This document shows positions 1 through 8,952 of a stretch of 64,000 bases of DNA, piece by piece. How positions within the stretch are numbered: position 1 is the stretch's first letter; the number at the start of each line of letters is the position of its first letter. The notes under the pieces were generated by a model. It was not told where the DNA came from. It saw only the letters and a program-made list of their open reading frames with translations, and made no database searches. Both the position numbers and the translations under genes were made by a program. Origin of the DNA: Chromobacterium piscinae (lineage in GTDB: Bacteria; Pseudomonadota; Gammaproteobacteria; Burkholderiales; Chromobacteriaceae); the NCBI RefSeq assembly GCF_021129175.1, contig NZ_JAJOHV010000018.1, positions 1 to 64,000 on the forward strand, in the 5' to 3' direction.

Positions 1-64
1 CTTCGCTATCCGCGAAGGCGGCCGTACCGTCGGCGCCGGCGTCGTTGCCAAGATCATCAAGTAA
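1..64 (+). CDS. tuf: Elongation factor Tu, C-terminal end (partial)
   Basis: The window opens inside an ORF whose last 20 residues, ending in VGAGVVAKIIK before a TAA stop, match the conserved C-terminus of EF-Tu, the GTPase that delivers aminoacyl-tRNA to the ribosome. Only the end of beta-barrel domain III is visible. It lies 18 bases upstream of rpsJ, the usual str-S10 junction (fusA-tuf-rpsJ) of proteobacteria, so tuf and rpsJ are probably co-transcribed. Confidence 0.93.
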   Translation, partial: FAIREGGRTVGAGVVAKIIK

Positions 65-82
65 CGGAAGCGGAGATTTCTC

Positions 83-394
83 ATGTCTAGCCAAAAGATC
101 CGCATCCGCCTGAAGGCGTTCGATTACAATCTGATCGACCGTTCCGCTCAGGAAATCGTTGAAACCGCCAAGCGCACCGGCGCCGTTGTCAAAGGCCCGG
201 TTCCGCTGCCGACCAAAATCGAGCGCTTCAACGTTCTGCGTTCCCCGCACGTGAACAAGACTTCCCGCGACCAGCTGGAAATCCGCACTCACCTGCGTCT
301 GATGGACATCGTAGACCCGACCGACAAGACTGTTGATGCTCTGATGAAGCTCGACCTGCCGGCCGGTGTGGATGTGGAAATCAAGCTGCAGTAA
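83..394 (+). CDS. rpsJ: 30S ribosomal protein S10
   Basis: S10 is a 103-residue protein, the same length as in E. coli, with the typical start [15 protein letters not shown]. It binds the 3' major domain of 16S rRNA in the 30S head and, as NusE with NusB, takes part in transcription antitermination. A GGAG ribosome-binding site at 72-75 sits 7 bases before the ATG. It follows tuf closely but is separated from rplC by 158 bases that contain a strong terminator hairpin, so it may form the end of a tuf-rpsJ unit rather than the first gene of a continuous S10 operon. Confidence 0.97.
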   Translation: MSSQKIRIRLKAFDYNLIDRSAQEIVETAKRTGAVVKGPVPLPTKIERFNVLRSPHVNKTSRDQLEIRTHLRLMDIVDPTDKTVDALMKLDLPAGVDVEIKLQ

Positions 395-427
395 TCGCTT
401 AAGTTCAAGGGTTTGCGGGCTAAGTGC

Positions 428-457
428 TTGCGATTCTTGAATTTTCTGTGATACATT
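428..457 (+). promoter_or_regulatory. Candidate sigma-70 promoter before rplC
   Basis: TTGCGA at 428-433 and TACATT at 452-457 are separated by 18 bases, in an AT-rich stretch that is unusual for this genome. The predicted start site, about 464, falls inside the 5' arm of the terminator hairpin at 459-485. Sequence resemblance only; the -10 matches 4 of 6 consensus bases. Confidence 0.45.
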
Positions 458-458
458 A

Positions 459-496
459 GCGGACTCGCCATTTTGGCGAGTCCGCTTTTGTTTTTT
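459..496 (+). terminator. Intrinsic terminator between rpsJ and rplC
   Basis: A perfect 12-bp stem (GCGGACTCGCCA at 459-470 with its complement at 474-485) and a 3-base loop are followed by TTTT-G-TTTTTT. This is a textbook rho-independent terminator placed inside the S10 gene string. It should end or attenuate transcription coming from tuf-rpsJ. Transcripts started at the predicted promoter at 428-457 would lack the first few bases of the stem. Confidence 0.85.
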
Positions 497-552
497 ATGT
501 CGTGTTTTTTATGCCGGTCAATCGCAATCGGCGCCTGAAAAAGGAAATAAAC

Positions 553-1197
553 ATGAGTTTAGGTCTTGTCGGTCGCAAAGTCGGCATGACCCGCATTTTT
601 GCCGAAGATGGCGCAACCATCCCGGTAACTGTGCTGGACATGTCCTCCAATCGCGTCACGCAAATCAAAACCGCTGAAACCGACGGCTACACTGCCGTTC
701 AGGTTACCTATGGCTCCAAGAAGGCCAATCGTGTCAACAAGGCTACTGCCGGTCACTTCGCCAAAGCTGGCGTTGAAGCCGGTCTGGGTCTGGCTGAGTT
801 CGCTCTGTCCGCCGACGCGCTGTCCAACTTCAAGCCGGGCGACGCTATCGCTGTCGAAATCTTCACCGTTGGTCAACTGGTTGATGTAACCGGCACCTCC
901 AAGGGTAAGGGTTTCTCCGGCGTGATCAAGCGCCACAACTTCTCTTCCAACCGTGCTTCGCACGGTAACTCGCGTTCGCACAATACGCCGGGTTCCATCG
1001 GTCAAGCTCAAGATCCGGGTCGCGTTTTCCCGGGTAAGCGCATGGCTGGTCAATACGGCAACGTGAAGAGCACTGTTCAGTGCCTCGAGATCGTTCGTGT
1101 CGATGCCGAGCGTCAGCTGATCCTGGTCAAGGGCGCAGTCCCGGGTGCCAAGAACGGCGACGTCGTCGTGCGTCCTAGCGTGAAAGCGGGTGCGTGA
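553..1197 (+). CDS. rplC: 50S ribosomal protein L3
   Basis: L3 (214 residues; 209 in E. coli) binds the 3' end of 23S rRNA early in 50S assembly, and its long loop reaches the peptidyl-transferase region. The loop motif [20 protein letters not shown] around residue 157 is typical; in E. coli a glutamine here is methylated by PrmB. The reading frame stays open 51 bases further upstream, but the family start [16 protein letters not shown] and an AAGGAA site 6 bases before it fix the start at 553. It overlaps rplD by one base. Confidence 0.97.
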   Translation: MSLGLVGRKVGMTRIFAEDGATIPVTVLDMSSNRVTQIKTAETDGYTAVQVTYGSKKANRVNKATAGHFAKAGVEAGLGLAEFALSADALSNFKPGDAIAVEIFTVGQLVDVTGTSKGKGFSGVIKRHNFSSNRASHGNSRSHNTPGSIGQAQDPGRVFPGKRMAGQYGNVKSTVQCLEIVRVDAERQLILVKGAVPGAKNGDVVVRPSVKAGA

Positions 1198-1817
1198 TGG
1201 AATTGAATGTAATCAATACCCAAGGCAAGGCTGTTGGCAGCCTGCAAGTGTCCGACGCTCTGTTCGGCCGCGAATACAACGAAGCTCTGGTGCACCAGGT
1301 TGTGACCGCGTTCCTGGCGAACGCGCGCAGCGGCAACCGCGCCCAGCTGACTCGTGCTGAAGTGAAGCACTCGACCAAGAAGCCGTTCCGTCAGAAGGGC
1401 ACTGGTAACGCTCGTGCCGGTATGACCTCTACCCCGAACCGTCGTGGTGGTGGCCGTGCCTTCCCGAACAAGCCGGACGAGAACTTCACTCAGAAGGTCA
1501 ACCGCAAGATGTACCGTGCGGGCATCGCGACCATCCTGTCGCAGCTGGTGCGTGACGAACGCCTGATCGTGGTTGACGACCTGTCGGTTGCCAGCCCGAA
1601 GACCAAGGAATTCGTCGGCGCCGTTCAGCCGATGGGTCTGGAGCAGGCTCTGTTCATCACCAATGAACTGAGCGAAAACCTCTATCTCTCTTCGCGTAAC
1701 CTGCCGAACATGCTGGTTATCGAAGCGGTTCAAGCTGACCCGTACAGCCTGCTGCGCTTCAAGAAGACCGTGATCACCCGCGACGCCGTGAAGCAACTGG
1801 AGGAGCAGTGGGCATGA
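1197..1817 (+). CDS. rplD: 50S ribosomal protein L4
   Basis: L4 (206 residues; 201 in E. coli) binds 23S rRNA domain I and lines the peptide exit tunnel with its extended loop. The loop motif [15 protein letters not shown] at about residue 60 is clear. In E. coli L4 also represses its own S10 operon through the leader ahead of rpsJ; no such leader is visible here. The ATG at 1197 overlaps the rplC stop (TGATG) and is preferred to a GTG one codon upstream. The gene overlaps rplW by four bases. Confidence 0.97.
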   Translation: MELNVINTQGKAVGSLQVSDALFGREYNEALVHQVVTAFLANARSGNRAQLTRAEVKHSTKKPFRQKGTGNARAGMTSTPNRRGGGRAFPNKPDENFTQKVNRKMYRAGIATILSQLVRDERLIVVDDLSVASPKTKEFVGAVQPMGLEQALFITNELSENLYLSSRNLPNMLVIEAVQADPYSLLRFKKTVITRDAVKQLEEQWA

Positions 1818-2122
1818 ACCAAGAACGTCTGTTGCAAGTAATCCTTGCGCCCATCGTTTCCGAGAAGAGCACCATGATCGCTGAGAAAAATCAGCAAGTG
1901 GCGTTCCGTGTTGCTACCAACGCAACCAAGCCGGAAATCAAGGCCGCCGTGGAAATGCTGTTCAACGTAAAAGTTGACGGCGTGTCCACTGTGAACGTCA
2001 AGGGCAAGGTTAAGCGTTTCGGCCGCAGCACGGGTCGTCGCAGTGACTGGAAAAAGGCCTATGTTAGCCTGGTCGAGGGTCAAGAGCTTGACCTGACCGC
2101 TAGCCCGGCCGCGGCGGAGTAA
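1814..2122 (+). CDS. rplW: 50S ribosomal protein L23
   Basis: L23 (102 residues; 100 in E. coli) sits at the tunnel exit, where trigger factor and the signal recognition particle dock. The N-terminal signature [15 protein letters not shown] is clear. The start at 1814 forms an ATGA overlap with the rplD stop and has AGGAG at 1801-1805 upstream; a GTG two codons earlier is in frame but lacks proper spacing. Confidence 0.97.
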   Translation: MNQERLLQVILAPIVSEKSTMIAEKNQQVAFRVATNATKPEIKAAVEMLFNVKVDGVSTVNVKGKVKRFGRSTGRRSDWKKAYVSLVEGQELDLTASPAAAE

Positions 2123-2133
2123 GGAGATAGAGC

Positions 2134-2967
2134 ATGCCTATCGTTAAGGTAAAACCGACTTCCGCGGGCCGCCGTGCCGTTGTCAAGGTGGTACACCCTG
2201 ACCTGCACAAAGGTGCTCCGCACGCTGCCCTGGTTGAGAAGAAAAACTCGACCGGCGGCCGTAACAACAATGGCCACATCACCACGCGTCATCGTGGTGG
2301 CGGCCATAAGAAGCACTACCGTCTGATCGACTTCCGTCGCAACAAGGATGGCATCCCGGCGAAAGTGGAACGCATCGAATACGATCCGAACCGCACCGCC
2401 CACATCGCCCTGTTGTGCTACGCCGATGGCGAACGTCGCTACATCGTCGCTCCGCGCGGCGTGAAGGTTGGCGCCGTGCTGCTGTCCGGCTCCGAGGCTC
2501 CGATCAAGGCCGGTAACGCTCTGCCGATCCGCAACATCCCGGTGGGTACCACTATCCACTGCGTGGAAATGCAACCCGGCAAGGGCGCTCAGATGGTTCG
2601 TTCCGCTGGCGCTTCTGCAATGCTGCTGGCTCGCGAAGGCGTGTACGCTCAACTGCGTCTGCGCTCTGGCGAGATCCGCCTGGTGCACGTCGATTGCCGT
2701 GCGACCGTTGGTGAAGTGGGTAACGAAGAGCACTCCCTGCGCAAGCTGGGCAAGGCTGGCGCTTCCCGTTGGCGCGGTGTTCGCCCGACCGTTCGCGGTA
2801 CGGCGATGAACCCGATCGACCACCCGCACGGTGGTGGTGAGGGCCGCACTGGCGAAGGCCGCGTACCGGTTAGCCCGTGGGGCACTCCGGCTAAGGGCTT
2901 CCGTACCCGTCGCAACAAGCGTACCGACAACATGATCGTACGCCGTCGCTATTCCACCAAAGGGTAA
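2134..2967 (+). CDS. rplB: 50S ribosomal protein L2
   Basis: L2 (277 residues; 273 in E. coli) is one of the most conserved ribosomal proteins. It binds 23S rRNA near the peptidyl-transferase centre and is needed for subunit association. The C-terminal motif [15 protein letters not shown] carries the conserved histidine near residue 229-231. A GGAG site at 2123-2126 directly follows the rplW stop. Six bases separate it from rpsS. Confidence 0.98.
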   Translation: MPIVKVKPTSAGRRAVVKVVHPDLHKGAPHAALVEKKNSTGGRNNNGHITTRHRGGGHKKHYRLIDFRRNKDGIPAKVERIEYDPNRTAHIALLCYADGERRYIVAPRGVKVGAVLLSGSEAPIKAGNALPIRNIPVGTTIHCVEMQPGKGAQMVRSAGASAMLLAREGVYAQLRLRSGEIRLVHVDCRATVGEVGNEEHSLRKLGKAGASRWRGVRPTVRGTAMNPIDHPHGGGEGRTGEGRVPVSPWGTPAKGFRTRRNKRTDNMIVRRRYSTKG

Positions 2968-2973
2968 TTGACA

Positions 2974-3252
2974 ATGGCACGTTCGCAGAAAAAAGGCCCG
3001 TTCGTCGATCTGCATCTCCTGAAGAAGGTAGATGCGGTACGGGCAACCAGCGACAAGCGTCCGATCAAGACCTGGTCGCGTCGTTCGACCATCCTGCCGG
3101 ACTTTATTGGTCTGACCATCGCTGTGCACAACGGTCGCACTCACGTTCCGGTTTATGTTTCTGAAAACATGGTCGGCCACAAACTGGGTGAATTCTCTCT
3201 GACTCGTACCTTCAAAGGCCATGCTGCCGACAAGAAGGCGAAGAAGAAGTAA
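2974..3252 (+). CDS. rpsS: 30S ribosomal protein S19
   Basis: S19 (92 residues, as in E. coli) binds the 30S head together with S13, next to the A-site finger contact with the 50S. The start [18 protein letters not shown] and the motif [19 protein letters not shown] are typical. An in-frame TTG lies two codons upstream, but the ATG at 2974 matches the family start. Confidence 0.97.
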   Translation: MARSQKKGPFVDLHLLKKVDAVRATSDKRPIKTWSRRSTILPDFIGLTIAVHNGRTHVPVYVSENMVGHKLGEFSLTRTFKGHAADKKAKKK

Positions 3253-3261
3253 GGTGAAGCG

Positions 3262-3591
3262 ATGAGAGTATCTGCAAATCTGAAAAGTGTTCGCCTTTCG
3301 GCTCAAAAGTGCCGTCTGGTGGCCGATCTGGTCCGCGGTCAGTCCGTGGCCCAGGCGCTGAATATCCTGGCCTTCTCCCCGAAGAAGGGCGCGGTAATCA
3401 TCAAGAAAGTGCTGGAATCTGCAATCGCTAACGCCGAGCACAACGAAGGCGCTGACATCGACACCCTGCGTGTCACCAGCATCTTCGTTGACAAGGGCGC
3501 TAGTCTGAAGCGTTTCACTGCCCGTGCTAAGGGTCGTGGCAATCGCATCGAAAAGCAGACCTGCCACATTTCCTTGACCGTTGGCAATTAA
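3262..3591 (+). CDS. rplV: 50S ribosomal protein L22
   Basis: L22 (109 residues; 110 in E. coli) binds several 23S rRNA domains, and its beta-hairpin narrows the exit tunnel opposite L4; hairpin changes give macrolide resistance in other bacteria. The hairpin stretch [20 protein letters not shown] near residues 80-100 shows no deletion. It sits between rpsS and rpsC in the canonical order. Confidence 0.97.
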   Translation: MRVSANLKSVRLSAQKCRLVADLVRGQSVAQALNILAFSPKKGAVIIKKVLESAIANAEHNEGADIDTLRVTSIFVDKGASLKRFTARAKGRGNRIEKQTCHISLTVGN

Positions 3592-3601
3592 GGGGTAAGA
3601 A

Positions 3602-4303
3602 ATGGGTCAGAAGATTCATCCGACGGGATTCCGTCTTGCCGTTAACAAAAACTGGTCTTCCAAGTGGTTCGCGTCTTCGCAGAACTTCCCGGAAATGCTG
3701 AAGCAGGATATCGAAGTTCGCGAATTCCTGAAGAAGCGTCTGGGTCATGCTTCGGTTGGCCGCGTAACCATCGAGCGTCCGGCCAAGTCCGCCCGCATCA
3801 CCATTCACAGCGCCCGTCCGGGCGTCGTGATCGGCAAGAAGGGCGAAGACATTGAAGTTCTGAAGCAAGAACTGCAAAAGCGCCTGGGCGTTCCGGTCCA
3901 CGTGAACATCGAAGAAGTTCGCAAGCCGGAACTGGACGCGCAAATCATCGCCGACGGCATCGCTTCCCAACTGGAGAAGCGCGTGATGTTCCGTCGCGCC
4001 ATGAAGCGCGCCATGCAGAACGCCATGCGTCTGGGTGCCGAAGGCATCAAGATCATGTCGTCCGGCCGTCTGAACGGCATCGACATCGCTCGTAGCGAAT
4101 GGTACCGCGAAGGCCGCGTGCCGCTGCATACCCTGCGCGCAGATGTGGACTACGCCACCTCTGAAGCCAAGACCACCTACGGCATCATCGGCATCAAGGT
4201 ATGGGTGTACAAAGGCGAGCTGAAGCCGGGCCAAGTTGTGGCCGCGCCGGCAGCTCCCGAGAAGAAAATGAGAAAGGGTGCCCGCAATGCTGCAGCCAAC
4301 TAG
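3602..4303 (+). CDS. rpsC: 30S ribosomal protein S3
   Basis: S3 (233 residues, equal to E. coli) forms part of the mRNA entry channel with S4 and S5. The N-terminal type II KH domain carries the GxxG loop in [15 protein letters not shown] (about residues 75-90), and the C-terminal domain contains the [16 protein letters not shown] motif. The last 17 bases overlap the start of rplP, suggesting translational coupling. Confidence 0.97.
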
Positions 4304-4703
4304 ACTCAAGTACCGTAAACAGCACAAAGGCCGTAACACCGGTATCGCCACTCGTGGCAACAAGGTGAGCTTTGGTGATTTCGGTCTGAAGGCTATTGGT
4401 CGTGGTCGTCTGACCGCGCGTCAGATCGAAGCTGCGCGTCGTGCGATGACCCGTCACATCAAGCGTGGCGGCCGCATCTGGATCCGCATCTTCCCGGACA
4501 AGCCGATCACCTCCAAGCCTGCCGAAGTCCGTATGGGCGGGGGTAAGGGCTCTCCGGAGTACTACGTGGCTGAAATTCAGCCTGGCAAGATGCTGTACGA
4601 AATGGATGGCGTATCCGAGGAACTCGCTCGCGAAGCTTTCCGTCTGGCCGCCGCCAAGCTGCCGATCGCCACTGTGTTCGTAACCAAACAGGTAGGTCAG
4701 TAA
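4287..4703 (+). CDS. rplP: 50S ribosomal protein L16
   Basis: L16 (138 residues; 136 in E. coli) helps shape the A-site tRNA pocket of the 50S subunit. The start [17 protein letters not shown] is the standard one; a GTG three codons upstream would extend it without family support. The conserved arginine-rich [17 protein letters not shown] loop is present near residue 77. It overlaps rpsC by 17 bases and rpmC by one base (TAATG). Confidence 0.97.
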
Positions 4704-4891
4704 TGAAAGCGTCCGAACTGAAAGCCAAAACTGTTGACGAGCTGAAGGTGGAACTGCTGAGCCTGCTGAAGGCCCAGTTTGCGCTGCGCATGCAGCACGC
4801 TACTCAGCAACTCGCCAAGACCTCTGAACTGAAGAAAGTGCGTCGCGACATTGCTCGTGTACGTACCGTTCTGAAAGAAAAGGCAGTTTAA
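4703..4891 (+). CDS. rpmC: 50S ribosomal protein L29
   Basis: L29 (62 residues; 63 in E. coli) is a two-helix protein at the exit-tunnel rim next to L23. [18 protein letters not shown] and the [23 protein letters not shown] stretch are family hallmarks (given here as pieces of one helix-turn-helix hairpin). Its ATG shares a base with the rplP stop, and rpsQ follows after one base. Confidence 0.96.
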   Translation: MKASELKAKTVDELKVELLSLLKAQFALRMQHATQQLAKTSELKKVRRDIARVRTVLKEKAV

Positions 4892-4892
4892 G

Positions 4893-5156
4893 ATGAGCGA
4901 AACCAAAGTAGTACGTACGCTGACCGGCGTTGTGGTCAGCGACAAGATGGATAAGACTGTGACCGTTCTGGTCGAGCGCAAAGTAAAGCACCCGATCTAC
5001 GGCAAGATTATCCGTCGCTCCAAGAAGTTCCACGCGCACGACGAAAACAACGAGTTCAAGGCAGGCGATCTGGTGATCATCAGCGAGTCCCGCCCGCTCT
5101 CGAAGACCAAGTCGTGGGTGGTAACTGGCCTGGTTGAGAAATCTCGTCAGGTATAA
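4893..5156 (+). CDS. rpsQ: 30S ribosomal protein S17
   Basis: S17 (87 residues; 84 in E. coli) is an OB-fold primary binder of 16S rRNA helices 7 and 11. The motif [18 protein letters not shown] and the central [14 protein letters not shown] are typical. It closes the first half of the superoperon. The next 209 bases before rplN hold a promoter and hairpins instead of the usual short spacer. Confidence 0.97.
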   Translation: MSETKVVRTLTGVVVSDKMDKTVTVLVERKVKHPIYGKIIRRSKKFHAHDENNEFKAGDLVIISESRPLSKTKSWVVTGLVEKSRQV

Positions 5157-5159
5157 AGC

Positions 5160-5188
5160 TTGCAGAGGGCTGCGTCCCTCTGTATAAT
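5160..5188 (+). promoter_or_regulatory. Predicted sigma-70 promoter before rplN
   Basis: TTGCAG at 5160-5165 and a perfect TATAAT at 5183-5188 are separated by exactly 17 bases. The spacer contains most of an inverted repeat, CAGAGGG (5163-5169) with CCCTCTG (5176-5182), so the -35/-10 region itself can fold in a read-through transcript. It lies directly behind the rpsQ stop. This is one of the best consensus promoters in the window. Confidence 0.75.
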
Positions 5189-5194
5189 GGCCAT

Positions 5195-5365
5195 CTCCTA
5201 CGCGCTAACTGCGTAGGAGTTCCGCCCTTACGGGGTCCAAAACTGGCCGTTTGACACGCCACAGAATGTTCTGTGGCGTTTCCGCTGTTCGAGTCTGGCG
5301 ACACATGCCCAGGCTAACGGCAGTGGAAAGTGACGGATAAAGTTGGATTAGAAAGGTAATCTCAA
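5195..5365 (+). promoter_or_regulatory. Structured 5' leader of rplN
   Basis: About 170 untranslated bases lie between the predicted start site (about 5195) and the rplN ATG. They hold a 9-bp hairpin at the very 5' end (CTCCTACGC 5195-5203 with GCGTAGGAG 5211-5219) and a perfect 11-bp hairpin with a 2-base loop (ACGCCACAGAA 5256-5266 with TTCTGTGGCGT 5269-5279). No open reading frame or T-tract follows either stem. It could be a ribosomal-protein-binding leader or an RNA-stability element; the function is not known from sequence. Confidence 0.55.
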
Positions 5366-5734
5366 ATGATCCAAATGCAGACCATGCTTGAGGTCGCTGA
5401 CAACACTGGTGCACGTCATGTTCAGTGCATCAAAGTGCTGGGTGGCTCCAAGCGTCGCTATGCTAGCGTAGGTGACATCATCAAGGTGAGCATCAAGGAT
5501 GCCGCTCCGCGTGGTCGCGTCAAAAAAGGCGACGTATACAACGCGGTCGTGGTACGCACTGCCAAAGGCGTGCGTCGTCCCGACGGCTCTTTGATCAAGT
5601 TTGACAGCAACGCTGCTGTTCTGCTCAACAACAAGCTTGAGCCGATCGGCACACGCATCTTCGGACCCGTTACGCGCGAACTGCGTACCGAGCGTTTCAT
5701 GAAGATCGTATCGCTGGCTCCTGAAGTGCTGTAA
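5366..5734 (+). CDS. rplN: 50S ribosomal protein L14
   Basis: L14 (122 residues; 123 in E. coli) forms intersubunit bridges with 16S rRNA helix 14 and is the docking site of the silencing factor RsfS. The start [27 protein letters not shown] is unmistakable in outline. It is the first gene after the internal promoter and long leader, so the spc part (rplN to rpmJ) can probably be transcribed separately from the S10 part. Confidence 0.98.
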   Translation: MIQMQTMLEVADNTGARHVQCIKVLGGSKRRYASVGDIIKVSIKDAAPRGRVKKGDVYNAVVVRTAKGVRRPDGSLIKFDSNAAVLLNNKLEPIGTRIFGPVTRELRTERFMKIVSLAPEVL

Positions 5735-5745
5735 GGAGAGGTCGC

Positions 5746-6060
5746 ATGCGCAAGATTCGCAAGGGTGATGAAGTCGTAGTAATCACCGGCAAAGACAAGG
5801 GTAAGCGCGGCACTGTCCTGCGTGTTCTGGAAACCAAGCTGGTTGTGGAAGGCGTGAATGTCGCCAAGAAACACCAGAAGCCGAACCCGGTACGTGGCGT
5901 AGCTGGCGGTATCGTCGAGAAGACCATGCCCATCGACGCTTCTAACGTCGCGATTTTCAATCCGGCAAGCCAAAAGGCTGACCGCGTAGGCTTCAAGGTT
6001 CTTGAAGACGGCCGTAAGGTGCGCGTGTTCAAGTCCAGCGGCGAAGTTATCGGCGCCTAA
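5746..6060 (+). CDS. rplX: 50S ribosomal protein L24
   Basis: L24 (104 residues, as in E. coli) starts 50S assembly by binding the 5' end of 23S rRNA. The N-terminal KOW motif is seen in [22 protein letters not shown] (split here across residues 5-26). AAGGAG lies 8 bases upstream of the ATG, immediately after the rplN stop. Confidence 0.97.
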   Translation: MRKIRKGDEVVVITGKDKGKRGTVLRVLETKLVVEGVNVAKKHQKPNPVRGVAGGIVEKTMPIDASNVAIFNPASQKADRVGFKVLEDGRKVRVFKSSGEVIGA

Positions 6061-6069
6061 GGAGCAAAC

Positions 6070-6609
6070 ATGGCACGTCTCTACGATTTCTACAAAGACA
6101 GCGTAGTGCCGGAACTGATGAAACAGTTCGGCTACAAGTCGATCATGCAAGTTCCGCGTATCGAGAAGATCACCGTGAACATGGGCGTGGGTGAAGCCGT
6201 TGCCGATAAGAAGGTAATGGAATTCGCCGTGGGCGACATGGAAAAGATCGCCGGCCAGAAGCCGGTCGTCACCACCGCTCGCAAGTCCATCGCAGGCTTC
6301 AAGATTCGCGACGACTATCCGGTTGGTTGCAAGGTAACTCTGCGTCGCGAACGCATGTATGAGTTCCTGGACCGCCTGGTCACCATCGCGCTGCCGCGAG
6401 TTCGCGACTTCCGTGGTGTTTCCGCCAAGTCTTTCGACGGCCGCGGCAACTACAACATGGGCGTCAAAGAACAGATCATCTTCCCGGAAATCGAGTACGA
6501 CAAGATCGATGCTCTGCGTGGTATGAACATCACTATCACTACCTCGGCGAAGACTGACGAAGAGGCCCGCGCTCTGCTGGCCGCGTTCAAGTTCCCGTTC
6601 AAGGGTTAA
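6070..6609 (+). CDS. rplE: 50S ribosomal protein L5
   Basis: L5 (179 residues, equal to E. coli) binds 5S rRNA in the central protuberance and contacts P-site tRNA. Motifs [18 protein letters not shown] and [20 protein letters not shown] are typical. In E. coli the S8 repressor site of the spc operon lies at the start of this gene; the corresponding stretch here was not folded in detail. Four bases separate it from rpsN. Confidence 0.97.
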   Translation: MARLYDFYKDSVVPELMKQFGYKSIMQVPRIEKITVNMGVGEAVADKKVMEFAVGDMEKIAGQKPVVTTARKSIAGFKIRDDYPVGCKVTLRRERMYEFLDRLVTIALPRVRDFRGVSAKSFDGRGNYNMGVKEQIIFPEIEYDKIDALRGMNITITTSAKTDEEARALLAAFKFPFKG

Positions 6610-6613
6610 GCAC

Positions 6614-6919
6614 ATGGCACGACTTGCACTGATTAACCGTGAAGAGAAGCGCGTCAAGCTGGCTGAGAAGTTCTCCGCCAAGCGTGAAGCCCTGATCGCC
6701 ACCATCAACAACCAGAACCTCTCGGAAGAAGAGCGTTTCGCCGCCCGCCTGCAACTGCAGCAACTGCCGCGCAACGCTTCTCCGGTTCGCCAGCGTCGCC
6801 GCTGCGCCGTGACCGGTCGTCCGCGTGGTGTGTTCCGTAAATTCGGTTTGGGTCGCAACAAGCTGCGTGAGATCGCCATGAAGGGTGAGATTCCGGGTGT
6901 TGTGAAGGCCAGCTGGTAA
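6614..6919 (+). CDS. rpsN: 30S ribosomal protein S14 (zinc-free type)
   Basis: S14 (101 residues, as in E. coli) binds the 30S head. No CxxC pairs are present around the conserved [20 protein letters not shown] region, so this is the long, zinc-independent C- form rather than the short zinc-binding form. The end is the conserved GVVKASW. Confidence 0.97.
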   Translation: MARLALINREEKRVKLAEKFSAKREALIATINNQNLSEEERFAARLQLQQLPRNASPVRQRRRCAVTGRPRGVFRKFGLGRNKLREIAMKGEIPGVVKASW

Positions 6920-6933
6920 TAGGAGACACATAA

Positions 6934-7329
6934 ATGAGCATGCACGATCCTATTTCCGATATGTTGACCCGCATCCGCAACGGCCAACAAGCTTCCAAAA
7001 CCAAGGTTTCCATGCCTTGCTCGAAGCTGAAGGTTGCGTTGGCGCAGGTGCTGAAAGAAGAAGGCTACATCGAAGACTTCGCCGTCGCCGGCGAAGAGAA
7101 GAAGCCTGTTCTCGATATCCAGCTCAAGTACTACGCTGGCCGTCCGGTGATCGAGCGCATCGAGCGCGTATCCCGTCCTGGCCTGCGCGTGTACAAGGGC
7201 TCCACCGAAATCCCGAAGGTCATGAACGGCCTGGGCGTGGCGATCCTGTCCACCTCCAGTGGCGTGATGACCGATCGCAAGGCGCGCGCTGCCGGTATCG
7301 GCGGCGAACTGCTCTGCGTCGTGGCGTAA
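6934..7329 (+). CDS. rpsH: 30S ribosomal protein S8
   Basis: S8 (131 residues; 130 in E. coli) is a central-domain primary binder of 16S rRNA and the translational repressor of the spc operon in E. coli. The start [19 protein letters not shown] fits the family, with GGAG 8 bases upstream of 6934; an internal ATG two codons later is less likely. The C-terminal [19 protein letters not shown] motif is intact. Confidence 0.97.
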   Translation: MSMHDPISDMLTRIRNGQQASKTKVSMPCSKLKVALAQVLKEEGYIEDFAVAGEEKKPVLDIQLKYYAGRPVIERIERVSRPGLRVYKGSTEIPKVMNGLGVAILSTSSGVMTDRKARAAGIGGELLCVVA

Positions 7330-7338
7330 GGGGGTCAA

Positions 7339-7872
7339 ATGTCTCGCGTAGCTAAGAATCCGGTAGCCATTCCGGCCGGCGTCGAAGTCAAGTTCGGCGC
7401 TGCAGATGTGACTGTCAAGGGCGCCCTGGGCTCCCTGAGCACCGCTCTGTGCAACGACGTGGAAGTCAAGCTGGACAACAACCAGCTGACTTTCGCCGCC
7501 AAGAACGACAGCAAGTTCGCACGTGCCATGTCCGGCACCCTGCGCGCCCTGTTGAACAACATGGTGAACGGCGTATCCAAGGGCTTCGAGAAGAAGCTGC
7601 AGCTGGTCGGCGTGGGCTACCGTGCCCAAGCCCAAGGCGATACCCTGAACCTGTCTCTGGGTTTCTCGCACCCGGTGGCTCACAAGATGCCCGCTGGCGT
7701 CAAAGTTGAGACTCCGACTCAGACCGAGATTCTGGTCAAGGGCGCTGACAAGCAGCTCGTGGGCCAGGTCGCAGCCGAGATTCGCGCTTACCGTTCGCCG
7801 GAGCCTTACAAGGGCAAGGGCGTGCGTTATGCCGACGAGGTTGTGGTTCTGAAAGAAACCAAGAAGAAGTAA
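7339..7872 (+). CDS. rplF: 50S ribosomal protein L6
   Basis: L6 (177 residues, as in E. coli) binds near the sarcin-ricin loop at the factor-binding site. The start [17 protein letters not shown] and the C-terminal signature [19 protein letters not shown] are clear. The gene is 9 bases from rpsH and 13 from rplR, consistent with one transcript. Confidence 0.97.
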   Translation: MSRVAKNPVAIPAGVEVKFGAADVTVKGALGSLSTALCNDVEVKLDNNQLTFAAKNDSKFARAMSGTLRALLNNMVNGVSKGFEKKLQLVGVGYRAQAQGDTLNLSLGFSHPVAHKMPAGVKVETPTQTEILVKGADKQLVGQVAAEIRAYRSPEPYKGKGVRYADEVVVLKETKKK

Positions 7873-7885
7873 CTGAGGCACTGAC

Positions 7886-8239
7886 ATGGACAAGAAACAG
7901 ACTCGACTCCGCCGCGCACGTAAAACCCGTGCACGGATCGCGGAGCTCAAGATGGTGCGTCTCTCTGTACACCGCACCAATAGCCACATTTACGCCCAGA
8001 TCATTGACGAGACCGGCAACAAGGTACTGGCCAGCGCTTCCTCGCTGGAAGCCGATGTTCGCTCCGCAATGGCCAATGGTGGCAACGTGGCAGCTGCAGC
8101 CGTGATCGGCCAGCGCATTGCCGAAAAGGCAAAAGCCGCTGGCATCGAGCAAGTTGCTTTCGATCGTTCCGGTTTCAAATACCACGGTCGCATGAAGGCA
8201 CTGGCTGACGCCGCTCGCGAACACGGCCTCGTATTCTAA
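7886..8239 (+). CDS. rplR: 50S ribosomal protein L18
   Basis: L18 (117 residues, as in E. coli) binds 5S rRNA with L5 in the central protuberance. [18 protein letters not shown] is the typical basic N-terminus, and the C-terminus [20 protein letters not shown] is conserved, ending EHGLVF. Confidence 0.97.
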   Translation: MDKKQTRLRRARKTRARIAELKMVRLSVHRTNSHIYAQIIDETGNKVLASASSLEADVRSAMANGGNVAAAAVIGQRIAEKAKAAGIEQVAFDRSGFKYHGRMKALADAAREHGLVF

Positions 8240-8252
8240 TTCGGAGTAAAGA

Positions 8253-8771
8253 ATGGCTAAGCACGAAATGGAAGATCGCGGCGACGGTCTGGTCGAGAAA
8301 ATGATCAGCGTCAACCGCGTCACCAAAGTGGTTAAGGGCGGCCGTATCATGGCTTTCTCCGCTCTGACCGTGGTTGGTGATGGCGACGGCGGTATCGGCA
8401 TGGGTAAGGGCCGTTCCAAGGAAGTTCCGGTTGCCGTACAAAAGGCGATGGAACAAGCCCGCCACAACATGGTGAAGATCAAGCTGTACAACGGTACCGT
8501 GAAGCACACCGTTGAAGGCCGTCATGGCGCGACTCGCGTCCTGATCCAGCCGGCAAAGGATGGTACTGGCGTCAAGGCCGGCGGTCCGATGCGCGCGATC
8601 TTCGACGCAATGGGTATTCACAATGTTTCGGCCAAGATCCACGGCTCCACGAACCCGTACAACGTGGTTCGCGCGACTCTGGACGGCCTGAGCAAGATCA
8701 ATACCCCGGCTCAAATCGCCGCCAAGCGTGGCCTGAGCATCGAGGACATCCTGGGGGTGGGTCATGAGTAA
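8253..8771 (+). CDS. rpsE: 30S ribosomal protein S5
   Basis: S5 (172 residues; 167 in E. coli) combines an N-terminal double-stranded RNA-binding domain ([18 protein letters not shown], residues about 12-29) with a C-terminal domain, and it acts with S4 in decoding accuracy and the mRNA channel. [18 protein letters not shown] is conserved. The last 8 bases overlap the start of rpmD. Confidence 0.97.
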   Translation: MAKHEMEDRGDGLVEKMISVNRVTKVVKGGRIMAFSALTVVGDGDGGIGMGKGRSKEVPVAVQKAMEQARHNMVKIKLYNGTVKHTVEGRHGATRVLIQPAKDGTGVKAGGPMRAIFDAMGIHNVSAKIHGSTNPYNVVRATLDGLSKINTPAQIAAKRGLSIEDILGVGHE

Positions 8772-8949
8772 CGCCAAGACTGTCAAGGTCACTCTGGTAA
8801 AGAGCCTGATCGGTCGCCTGGAGTCTCACAAGGCTTGCGCCCGCGGTCTCGGTCTGAAGAAGATTCGTCAGACTGTTGAAGTGCTCGATACCCCTGAAAA
8901 CCGTGGCATGATCAACAAGATCAGCTACCTGCTCAAATTCGAGGGCTAA
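8764..8949 (+). CDS. rpmD: 50S ribosomal protein L30
   Basis: L30 (61 residues; 59 in E. coli) is a small peripheral 50S protein. The motif [26 protein letters not shown], read across residues 8-33, and the central [16 protein letters not shown] identify it. It starts inside the rpsE end and is followed after 3 bases by rplO. Confidence 0.96.
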   Translation: MSNAKTVKVTLVKSLIGRLESHKACARGLGLKKIRQTVEVLDTPENRGMINKISYLLKFEG

Positions 8950-8952
8950 GAG

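Noticed and set aside
5251-5280. Second promoter with TTGACA at 5251
   Set aside because: TTGACA is present, but no -10-like box lies 16-18 bases downstream; the region is better explained by the 11-bp hairpin.
5458-7989. Very long - strand open frame (over 800 codons) across rplN-rplF
   Set aside because: It lies opposite a run of unmistakable ribosomal protein genes; long antisense frames are common in GC-rich DNA with strong third-position bias. No ribosome-binding site or recognisable domain.
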